Shown: positions 1 through 11,000 of the stretch, piece after piece
Position numbering within the stretch: position 1 is the stretch's first letter
How the letters are laid out: each line of letters starts with the position of its first letter
Source of the DNA: Bolinopsis microptera
Lineage: Eukaryota > Ctenophora > Tentaculata > Lobata > Bolinopsidae
Assembly: GCF_026151205.1 (NCBI RefSeq)
Contig: NC_087081.1
Location: 16,418,837-16,482,836 of the forward strand
DNA length: 64,000 nt
Reading direction: 5' to 3'
Program-made: the position numbers and the translations under genes
The notes under the pieces: model-generated
What the model was told of the DNA's origin: nothing
Database searches by the model: none
The model's input: only the letters and a program-made list of their open reading frames with translations

Positions 1-150
1 CATTCCGATCCAACGGAACCCTCAAATCGATCACTTTTCCCCTGACTAGTGTTTCGGGGTCCCTAGCGTATCGAGCAAAAAAATGCCCATAAAGCCATAA
101 TGCATAAGGCTTTCAGATGCACGTGGCAATAAAATGAGAATTAAGTGCGA

Positions 151-159
151 CTATATAAA
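151..159 (+). promoter_or_regulatory. TATA box of the pentraxin gene
   Basis: CTATATAAAC lies about 70 bp upstream of the ATG at 227. A TATA box here predicts transcription starting near 180-185. That makes the in-frame ATG at 134 untranscribed and fits a protein that begins directly with its signal peptide. Inferred from position and sequence only. Confidence 0.6.
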
Positions 160-226
160 CAAGTCAACTACTAATATTTATAATTCTTTTACTAACAGCA
201 TTTCTAGGTCCTGTAGTTCTCTCCAA

Positions 227-1427
227 ATGATTCTAGTGGTTGTTGCCACGCTTCTCCTGGGAGTGGGCTGTTCTCCAGCACAACAACAGACGTACAATGC
301 ATTAAGTTTTGGGGATGGTCAGGATGACAAAATACAATGGTACCCAGACATGAGCCCATTTGCAACACAAATGTCAATTTGCACCTGGATTAAGAGGCGA
401 AGTGAGACGACCAGATCACCTGTTGCACTAGATTACTACCTCGCCAGTCAGCATGGAATTTATTTAGAAGCTGATGAAAACTGGAACGAGGTAGTCGAAA
501 GTAATCTCAATCTGGATGGTAAATTCAAGGCCCCAGCAAATGAGTGGTTTCATTTCTGCTTGACATGGGGAGACTACATTCTCAGAGCTTACTTCAACGG
601 CCAGGAAGTTGGGTCTACAAGCACGAATAGGAGACAAATAGAGACAGGAGGTAAAATGAGTATGGGGAATAGAGCTGATGAGATGGTGGAGTCGAGGTTC
701 ATTTTTGGCGGAGACGTGTTCAAGATGAACATTTTCAACAGGGTACTCACTTCTACAGAGATAAGAGCAATGGCCTCTGACATGTGTTCTGAGGAGGAGG
801 AGATACTCAACTCAAATAGACTTATCAAGTGGGAGGATATAATGTCGCAACAGAGAACTGGAAATGTGGTTGAGATCCCTACAAACTGCCCCGTAGTTCC
901 TCACACCAAAGAAAGACTGAGACTGATTGAAGAAAGGCTTAACACAGCAGAACAAGAGTTGAAAGAAACCAAGACTTCCCTCACCAACACCCAGGAGGAG
1001 CTGCAAAGCACCAAACAGGAGCTGACAGAAACTAAGCGTAGTTTGAAGTGTCACGAGGACACGCTACAGAGACACTTTAGATACAGGTAAATATAAACTT
1101 TCACTTTCACTTTATTACAGGTAAACTTGAGACTTTCACTTTCACTTTAGATAGAGGTAAACTTGAGACTTTCACTTTCACTTCAGATAGAGGTAAAAAT
1201 TAACTAGGACTTTTAAAAATCGGGAGAAGAGTTTGCATTTGGATTACGTTGTGAAGCATTCAAATACGAACTTAGTTCAATATTTATTATTCATCCTTCT
1301 TGTGGAGATCTTGTAAATCTCTTTTTGATATTCACATATTTAACGCATACTAAATCCATTCCTTTTCAGACCTGTATGTGATGATGAAAGCGAGGAAGAC
1401 ACGATTTGTCTGAACACAAGGAACTAA
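227..1427 (+). CDS. Pentraxin-domain secreted protein with C-terminal coiled coil, two exons
   Basis: Join 227..1086 and 1370..1427, 305 residues. The donor is CAG|GTAAAT and the acceptor TTTTCAG|ACC; the joined frame ends at TAA 1425-1427. Pentraxins are secreted, usually calcium-dependent pattern-recognition lectins. From the ATG at 227 the first ~17 residues are a hydrophobic signal peptide (ILVVVATLLLGVGC), followed by a ~180-residue LamG/pentraxin fold. HFCLTW at 603-620 (1-based in DNA: about 551-568) matches the family signature H-x-C-x-[ST]-W, and a second Cys in SICTW could be its disulfide partner. After the domain come a Glu-rich segment and a ~55-residue coiled coil (KERLRLIEERL onward) that may drive oligomerisation; exon 2 adds an acidic Cys-containing tail. 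The frame is open to an ATG at 134, but a TATA box at 151-159 argues that 227 is the start. Family assignment is firm; ligand and partners are unknown. Confidence 0.88.
1099..1198 (+). repeat. 35-bp tandem repeats copying the pentraxin splice donor
   Basis: Just inside intron 1 a unit containing TTTCACTTTCACTTTA and ending (A/T)NAG-GTAAA recurs three times. It resembles the real exon end CACTTTAGATACAG|GTAAAT at 1073-1092, so several spare donor-like sites follow the used one. Confidence 0.8.
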
Positions 1428-1969
1428 AAGCTGCAATTATCACTGGGGGTCATGCTTCACTGTGCGGACATCAACGTGTGTGGGATTCTAGACGTTACTA
1501 TAAATAATTACTATTATCTTTCTAAATAACTTAAGTAATAATCAGCACTATTTTCTCGTCACTTATTTTTTTTTTCTTTTTGGGATTCAATATTATTATA
1601 TAATTTCTTAATTATATCATTATATAAGTGTAATTTCTTTTTTCTTCGCTTAAATTCGTAGCATTTTATTTTTACATGTATCAGCTGAAATTTACCCCCT
1701 GAAATCATCCTAACTCCTCAGACTTACTTTTACTTGTTTACAAGTGAATATTAATTCAAACCACGCATCCTAATTGGTTACCTCTGGGACCAACTTAACC
1801 TGACAACGCTATATGTCTCTCTCTCTCTAGACTCTTCTCACTTCCAACTCGGCAAAAAACTATAGATTTTGTACAAGAAATATCAGTAGCCTCCTCGAAC
1901 GTAAAACATTCGAATCGAAACTCAAAATAAAATCGATCATAAATACTTTATCTTAAATCAAACTCTTAC
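1428..1969. other. Pentraxin 3' flank / MICAL intron 24, no gene seen
   Basis: AT-rich sequence with short CT runs near 1812. No exon with splice signals was recognised on either strand. MICAL transcription must cross it if exons exist to the left. Confidence 0.6.
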
Positions 1970-2092
1970 CTGATGCGATGTCAGGAGTGGGTTTATCTGC
2001 AGGAGCGGGTTTATCTTCGGAAAGAGTTTCGCTGGGAGGGGGTGAAAGTGGTACAGCTGATGGGGATGTCACGGGCTCAGTATCCACCTCAT
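1970..2092 (-). CDS. MICAL: MICAL exon 24, last exon in window
   Basis: Acceptor TTTTCAG|ATGA, donor TCAG|GTAAGA, phase 1. Encodes an acidic/proline-rich stretch ([20 protein letters not shown]) with a repeated (A/T)PADKP. The intact donor shows more exons to the left. Confidence 0.82.
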
Positions 2093-5000
2093 CTGAAAAC
2101 ATAAGGATCTAATTATCTACTTCTTAAACTCGATGAAATCACCAAAAATCCAAAAAATGACCTTATTTAAAAAATAGTTAATGTCAGAAGGTAGGGAAAA
2201 GTAACGTGACATTTCTATAAATCACCGACCATCTAGCCCACTATAAGTCTTGCTGAGCGACAGTTATAAACTATTATCTGTACAAATCTGGCTTAAAACC
2301 AGCTGCCAACAGAATAGTGTACCTAACCCCAGTCAAACTAACCAGCAACAAAGTCCTTAGACTTATCCCCCTTCTTCTTGAAGTTGTTAGAAGAAGGAGA
2401 CATAGTCCTGCTCCTCTCCCTAGCATCTGAGGAGAGTAAGGAGCCCACCGAGTTGGACTTATCACGTGGTTTATCACGTGATTTATCACGTGGTTTATCA
2501 CGTGGTTTGGGAGCAGGGGGTGCCTTGTGTGTCTTCTTACCTGAAGGAGGGGGCACTGTTAATTGGGAGGTGTGTCAGAGTGGGTGGTATATTTGTAGTT
2601 TTAACTTAATAATACGCTTTTAAACAGTGATATGTACTTTAACTGAGCTACCACAGGGTATATCTCGTAATTAAGGTTATTATGCAATTAACGATAGGAA
2701 TCATCAACGGCTGTGAATGAATTGTTCGTGCATAGGATTTAAAATATTCTGTTTCACTAAATCTGTCTTCATGCATTTTCCTTTTAATCTAGTAAACAGG
2801 CTAGAGTCTTCAAATTAGGACTCGTTACGTTAAACATGGTTGTTCTATAATCTTATGATTAAGTTTTTAAATGCTTTAACTCAAACGAGCTTTTAGACTG
2901 ATTATTTAAAGCGTAATCAAGAAATTCGTTTAAACTACAATAATTCCATCAGTTAGGTTATTCCGAATGGTGGCCCTTATTCCGAATGGTGACCCGTGTA
3001 TCACGTGTCACCGCGTGTATCACGTGACACCGCGTGTATCACGTGACACTGTCTACACCACTCTTTAATTGGCACAAGGCCAGATAATTCATGACCGCCG
3101 GATGCAAATCTAGATACACACAATACACATCACCAATCTCACAACACACAGACCGAGCTTTCTGTCTCTTATTTTACCGAAACACGCTAAGGGCCCTAGA
3201 CTCAGTGAACTTCTCGTACTCTCGGGTTTAGGGGGTTTGGGTTTAAGGAGTTTGGTACTCTTGGAAAAGACCCTGCTCCTGGTTTTAGAGGGCTTCACGG
3301 CTGGGAGAGTTGGATGTGAATGGAAATCTCTGCTGTCATGATACATTGATACATTACAGCGAACCAACGAAGCAGGATTTATGTTGTAACTGATTGGCTA
3401 CGATTTTCTGAAGTCAATATGTCAACACGAAGATTTTGGACAGATCACATATTAAACGTTTAATTTTGACTGAAAGCACTCATTGACAACAAAAACGACT
3501 ATAATCAATTAAGCCGAATTAAAGTTACTATTCGCAACATTAAAGGGTAAAATCCATTAACTACGATCATCAACAATGTATGTATTTTAAATTGCCTGAT
3601 TATACGACAACACAAACAATGAGTACTGAATACTGACCGAGACAAAAAAAGGATTTAACTACGATATCGAACTGACCTGACAAATAATGAAACACTTACC
3701 GTAGGGTCTAGTCATGATTTACACCATTACATAATTAATTGATTACATAAAGTAATGAAGATCCAAATTAAAGGCAACTTAAAATTAAGTGAGCTGACTA
3801 AAGAGGTTTTAGACAACCGATAATTCGTTTTCTTCACGATGCAGGATCTGTGTGCGAAAGATTGAAGCACGAAATATAACGGAGGTCACTGTTACAGTAA
3901 CTTACTCTTCTTGCGGACACTGGTGTGACGTCATATCATATCACGTGGTGTGACGTCATATCACGTGGTATGACGTCATATCACGTGTGGTGACGTCATA
4001 CCACGTGAAGCACGAAATAACGAAGGTAACAATAACTTACTCTTCTTGCGGACAGTAACATTGCTACTGATGGGGAGACCCTGACTAGGCATCCCTTCTG
4101 AAGGTAGATGGTCTATTGGGGGTGGTGGACGGTTAGAGGCTGACTTTGAGAGACTGTTGTCTGGTAGTCCTTCCATAGGTAGATCTGGGAGGATCAGTGA
4201 AAATGTTACCAGCTGTTTAAGAATACTGATACTCAGTCAGTAAGTTAAAAGTAAGTGAGTTGATGTTATGTAACTAATATAATTGTTAATATTGTTAATC
4301 AATGAAAATGCCTAGTTTAGGGCACTTCCAGAGAAGCATGAAGCGGTATTCCGCGCAAATATCTCGAAGTGGAATATGGTTAAGGTTAGAGTTAGGGGTA
4401 GGGTTATGGATAAGGTTAGGGTTCACGCTGCGAAATTCCGCTGGATATTGCCTAAGTGATTGTGAAAAAAACACGCGATTGCAGAAAAAGAAACAATTAC
4501 CTTCATGGTAAGAAGAGACTTTGTTAGCGGCAGAGGTGGGTTTCTCCTTCCTGGTGCTAGCAGTCCTTGTTCTCGCCAGCTCTGGAGACTTTGTCTCCGT
4601 TATCTTCACCCTCCCTGTCAGCTTAGGAGACATAGCGCTCGCGAAGGGGTTGGTGTCTGGAGATTTAGGTCGCTTACTTGCAGGAGTGACAGCTTTCTGT
4701 TTTGAGGCTGGTGACTCTGGTCTCCGTTTCTGTTTTGAGGCTGGTGACTCTGGTCTCCGTTTGTTACCAGCTTTGTCGCGGTGTATCTCCAATGCTGTGT
4801 CACGATAGCGAGCATCCGCGGAGGGCATCTTATCCTTAATGGCTGGTGTGGCGGGAAGAGTCTTCAGTGGTCTGGCAGGGCTGGTTTCTGTTTTGGAGGG
4901 CTTTTCTGGTTTTGGATCTGGTTTTGTTGGGACTATTTCTGGGATGTCATCTTCAGGAACGTCAGGGGTGGACGGACGGAACGTTCTGTTAGACATCTTC

Positions 5001-8000
5001 ATGGAATCGTAACAGGCTGAAAGATATCTTAGCACTACGATACAAGTATTACAATACTGATTTTTAAATGTTGAAATTATTAATATTACACTTAGATGAA
5101 AACTAGCTTGTGAAGAAGCTACAAAATTACCGCACTTATTCAATGAATGACCCTTAACGATTACCGCGTATGAACAAAGATAAATAACTATTTGCATACC
5201 AGACACAGGACGAGCTTGTTTCTTCTCCTTACTCCTCGTAGGAGGTTTCTTCTGTCCCAACAGACTCTTCTTCATCTCTCGGCTTCGGTTCACTATATCG
5301 TTAAAATGCTTCTTACAGAAGAATCGTCCTGAGGAAAAGAGCTTTGTCAATAAATTGATCAACGGGCGTGGAAAAGTTGTTGAAGATTCGGGAAGACAGA
5401 CAAAATCTGGATGAGTTTGGTTTTATTTTGAGTGTAAAAAGTAGATTAACCAGGAGTGTCAGGGTCAGGTGATGTTATGAGATGGTAGGTTGAGGTCTTC
5501 AGTAGAGTCTGACAATCCTCACACACGAAACACTTCCGGTGGAACACATACCTGGACAGAGGATCAATTACTGATCGATTAATTATTATTAAGATACAAT
5601 GTTTTTAAATATCTTCGCACTCAACGAATCACAAAAAATAACTAGATTCTAAAGTCAATTAAATGTGATATGATAAGTAATATAATATAAAAAGAGAAAA
5701 GATAACTGACCCCTCAATAGCGACACGTTTGAGCACCAGTACACTGAGTGCACAAGTGTGGCACTTCTGGGAACCTTTGTTGGGAGTGTGTTTCTTAGGG
5801 GTGGTGGAAGGAAGCACTTCAACATTATCCACCTGAAATGAGGTTAGTTCACCGGGAGTACGCATACTATGGGTGCTAGAAACTAAAATATAGAAATATA
5901 GAAAATCAAAAAGCAAGGTTTAAGGATCGGTTTGTGTACATATATCACGGTAGAGAGCGTTCAGCAGCTGATAACGCCTTGTTCAGCAGCTGATAACGCC
6001 TTGTTCAGCAGCTGATAACGCCCTGTTCGGCAGCTGATAACATTTTGTTCAGCAGCTGATAACGCCTTGTTCAGCAGCTGATAACGCCTTGTTCAGCAGC
6101 TGATAACGCCTTGTTCAGCAGCTGATAACGCCTTGTTCAGCAGCTGATAACGCCTTGTTCAGCAGCTGATAACGCCTTGTTCAGCAGCTGATAACGCCTT
6201 GTTCAGCAGCTGATAACACTTTGTTCAGCAGCTGATAACGCCTTGTTCAGCAGCTGATAACGCCTTGTTCAGCAGCTGATAACGCCTTGTTCAGCAGCTG
6301 ATAACATTTTGTTCAGCAGCTGATAACGCCTTGTTCAGCAGCTGATAACGCCTTGTTCAGCAGCTGATAACGCCTTGTTCAGCAGCTGATAACGCCTTGT
6401 TCAGCAGCTGATAACGCCTTGTTCAGCAGCTGATAACGCCTTGTTCAGCAGCTGATAACGCCTTGTTCAGCAGCTGATAACGCCTTGTTCAGCAGCTGAT
6501 AACGCCTTGTTCAGCAGCTGATAACGCCCTGTTCAGCAGCTGATAACGCCCTGTTCAGCAGCTGATAACGCCTTGTTCAGCAGCTGATAACGCCTTGTTC
6601 AGCAGCTGATAACGCTTTGTTCAGCAGCTGATAACGCCTTGTTCAGCAGCTGATAACGCCTTGTTCAGCAGCTGATAACGCCCTGTTCAGCAGCTGATAA
6701 CGCCTTGTTCAGCAGCTGATAACATTTTGTTCAGCAGCTGATAACGCCTTGTTCAGCAGCTGATAACGCCTTGTTCAGCAGCTGATAACGCCTTGTTCAG
6801 CAGCTGATAACGCCTTGTTCAGCAGCTGATAACGCCTTGTTCAGCAGCTGATAACGCCTTGTTCAGCAGCTGATAACGCCTTGTTCAGCAGCTGATAACG
6901 CCTTGTTCAGCAGCTGATAACGCCTTGTTCAGCAGCTGATAACGCCTTGTTCAGCAGCTGATAACGCCTTGTTCAGCAGCTGATAACGCCTTGTTCAGCA
7001 GCTGATAACGCCTTGTTCAGCAGCTGATAACGCCTTGTTCAGCAGCTGATAACGCCCTGTTCAGCAGCTGATAACGCCTTGTTCAGCAGCTGATAACGCC
7101 TTGTTCAGCAGCTGATAACGCCTTGTTCAGCAGCTGATAACGCCCTGTTCAGCAGCTGATAACGCCCTGTTCAGCAGCTGATAACGCCCTGTTCAGCAGC
7201 TGATAACGCCCTGTTCAGCAGCTGATAACGCATTGTTCAGCAGCTGATAACGCCTTGTTCAGCAGCTGATAACGCCTTGTTCAGCAGCTGATAACGCCTG
7301 TTCAGCAGCTGATAACGCCTTGTTCAGCAGCTGATAACGCCCTGTTCAGCAGCTGATAACGCCCTGTTCAGCAGCTGATAACGCCCTGTTCAGCAGCTGA
7401 TAATGCCCTGTTCAGCAGCTGATAACGCCTTGTTCAGCAGCTGATAACGCCTTGTTCAGCAGCTGATAACGCCTTGTTCAGCAGCTTATAACGCCTTGTT
7501 CAGCAGCTGATAACGCCTTGTTCAGCAGCTGATAACGCCTTGTTCAGCAGCTGATAACGCCTTGTTCAGCAGCTGATAACGCCCTGTTCAGCAGCTGATA
7601 ACGCCTTGTTCAGCAGCTGATAACGCCTTGTTCAGCAGCTGATAACGCCTTGTTCAGCAGCTGATAACGCCCTGTTCAGCAGCTGATAACGCCCTGTTCA
7701 GCAGCTGATAACGCCTTGTTCAGCAGCTGATAACGCCTTGTTCAGCAGCTGATAACGCCCTGTTCAGCAGCTGATAACGCCCTGTTCAGCAGCTGATAAC
7801 GCCTTGTTCAGCAGCTGATAACGCCTTGTTCAGCAGCTGATAACATTTTGTTCAGCAGCTGATAACGCCTTGTTCAGCAGCTGATAACGCCTTGTTCAGC
7901 AGCTGATAACACTTTGTTCAGCAGCTGATAACGCCTTGTTCAGCAGCTGATAACGCCTTGTTCAGCAGCTGATAACGCTTTGTTCAGCAGCTGATAAAGC

Positions 8001-11000
8001 CCTGTTCAGCAGCTGATAACGCCTTGTTCAGCAGCTGATAACGCCTTGTTCAGCAGCTGATAACGCCTTGTTCAGCAGCTGATAACGCCTTGTTCAGCAG
8101 CTGATAACGCCTTGTTCAGCAGCTGATAACGCCTTGTTCAGCAGCTGATAACGCCTTGTTCAGCAGCTGATAACGCCTTGTTCAGCAGCTGATAACGCCC
8201 TGTTCGGCAGCTGATAACATTTTGTTCAGCAGCTGATAACGCCTTGTTCAGCAGCTGATAACGCCTTGTTCAGCAGCTGATAACGCCTTGTTCAGCAGCT
8301 GATAACGCCTTGTTCAGCAGCTGATAACGCCTTGTTCAGCAGCTGATAACGCCTTGTTCAGCAGCTGATAACGCCTTGTTCAGCAGCTGATAACACTTTG
8401 TTCAGCAGCTGATAACGCCTTGTTCAGCAGCTGATAACGCCTTGTTCAGCAGCTGATAACGCCTTGTTCAGCAGCTGATAACATTTTGTTCAGCAGCTGA
8501 TAACGCCTTGTTCAGCAGCTGATAACGCCTTGTTCAGCAGCTGATAACGCCTTGTTCAGCAGCTGATAACGCCTTGTTCAGCAGCTGATAACGCCTTGTT
8601 CAGCAGCTGATAACGCCTTGTTCAGCAGCTGATAACGCCTTGTTCAGCAGCTGATAACGCCTTGTTCAGCAGCTGATAACGCCTTGTTCAGCAGCTGATA
8701 ACGCCCTGTTCAGCAGCTGATAACGCCCTGTTCAGCAGCTGATAACGCCTTGTTCAGCAGCTGATAACGCCTTGTTCAGCAGCTGATAACGCTTTGTTCA
8801 GCAGCTGATAACGCCTTGTTCAGCAGCTGATAACGCCTTGTTCAGCAGCTGATAACGCCCTGTTCAGCAGCTGATAACGCCTTGTTCAGCAGCTGATAAC
8901 ATTTTGTTCAGCAGCTGATAACGCCTTGTTCAGCAGCTGATAACGCCTTGTTCAGCAGCTGATAACGCCTTGTTCAGCAGCTGATAACGCCTTGTTCAGC
9001 AGCTGATAACGCCTTGTTCAGCAGCTGATAACGCCTTGTTCAGCAGCTGATAACGCCTTGTTCAGCAGCTGATAACGCCTTGTTCAGCAGCTGATAACGC
9101 CTTGTTCAGCAGCTGATAACGCCTTGTTCAGCAGCTGATAACGCCTTGTTCAGCAGCTGATAACGCCTTGTTCAGCAGCTGATAACGCCTTGTTCAGCAG
9201 CTGATAACGCCCTGTTCAGCAGCTGATAACGCCTTGTTCAGCAGCTGATAACGCCTTGTTCAGCAGCTGATAACGCCTTGTTCAGCAGCTGATAACGCCC
9301 TGTTCAGCAGCTGATAACGCCCTGTTCAGCAGCTGATAACGCCCTGTTCAGCAGCTGATAACGCCCTGTTCAGCAGCTGATAACGCATTGTTCAGCAGCT
9401 GATAACGCCTTGTTCAGCAGCTGATAACGCCTTGTTCAGCAGCTGATAACGCCTGTTCAGCAGCTGATAACGCCTTGTTCAGCAGCTGATAACGCCCTGT
9501 TCAGCAGCTGATAACGCCCTGTTCAGCAGCTGATAACGCCCTGTTCAGCAGCTGATAATGCCCTGTTCAGCAGCTGATAACGCCTTGTTCAGCAGCTGAT
9601 AACGCCTTGTTCAGCAGCTGATAACGCCTTGTTCAGCAGCTTATAACGCCTTGTTCAGCAGCTGATAACGCCTTGTTCAGCAGCTGATAACGCCTTGTTC
9701 AGCAGCTGATAACGCCTTGTTCAGCAGCTGATAACGCCCTGTTCAGCAGCTGATAACGCCTTGTTCAGCAGCTGATAACGCCTTGTTCAGCAGCTGATAA
9801 CGCCTTGTTCAGCAGCTGATAACGCCCTGTTCAGCAGCTGATAACGCCCTGTTCAGCAGCTGATAACGCCTTGTTCAGCAGCTGATAACGCCTTGTTCAG
9901 CAGCTGATAACGCCCTGTTCAGCAGCTGATAACGCCCTGTTCAGCAGCTGATAACGCCTTGTTCAGCAGCTGATAACGCCTTGTTCAGCAGCTGATAACA
10001 TTTTGTTCAGCAGCTGATAACGCCTTGTTCAGCAGCTGATAACGCCTTGTTCAGCAGCTGATAACACTTTGTTCAGCAGCTGATAACGCCTTGTTCAGCA
10101 GCTGATAACGCCTTGTTCAGCAGCTGATAACGCTTTGTTCAGCAGCTGATAAAGCCCTGTTCAGCAGCTGATAACGCCTTGTTCAGCAGCTGATAACGCC
10201 CTGTTCGGCAGCTGATAACGCCTGTTCAGCAGCTGATAACGCCTTGTTCAGCAGCTGATAACGCCTTGTTCAGCAGCTGATAACGCCTTGTTCAGCAGCT
10301 GATAACGCCTTGTTCAGCAGCTGATAACGCCTTGTTCAGCAGCTGATAACGCCTTGTTCAGCAGCTGATAACGCCTTGTTCAGCAGCTGATAACGCCTTG
10401 TTCAGCAGCTGATAACGCCTTGTTCAGCAGCTGATAACGCCTTGTTCAGCAGCTGATAACGCCTTGTTCAGCAGCTGATAACGCCTTGTTCAGCAGCTGA
10501 TAACGCCCTGTTCGGCAGCTGATAACGCCTTGTTCAGCAGCTGATAACGCCTTGTTCAGCAGCTGATAACGCCTTGTTCAGCAGCTGATACAGATAACGC
10601 CTTGTTTAGCAGATGAAATTACTTGGCTCTTTTATCATTATAGCGTGTGGCTTGCTTAGCCACTGGCTGAGGGGCAGAGTGGTTTGCTTAGCCACTGGCT
10701 GAGTGGCAGGGTGGTTTGCTTAGCCACTGGCTGAGTGGCAGGGTGGTTTGCTTAGCCACTGGCTGAGTGGCAGAGTGGCTTGCTTATCCACTGGCTAAGT
10801 GGCAGAGTGGTTTGCTTAGCCACTGGCTGAGTGGCAGAGTGGTTTGCTTAGCCACTGGCTGAGTGGCAGAGTGGCTTGCTTAGCCACTGGCTGAGTGGCA
10901 GAGTGGTTTGCTTATCCACTGGCTGAGTGGCAGAGTGGTTTGCTTAGCCACTGGCTGAGTGGCAGAGTGGTTTGCTTAGCCACTGGCTGAGTGGTAGAGT

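Noticed and set aside
4295-5362. A 355-codon minus-strand frame treated as one gene
   Set aside because: It runs through MICAL exon 19, intron 19, exon 20 and intron 20; real splice sites and the LIM domain continuity show it is two exons.
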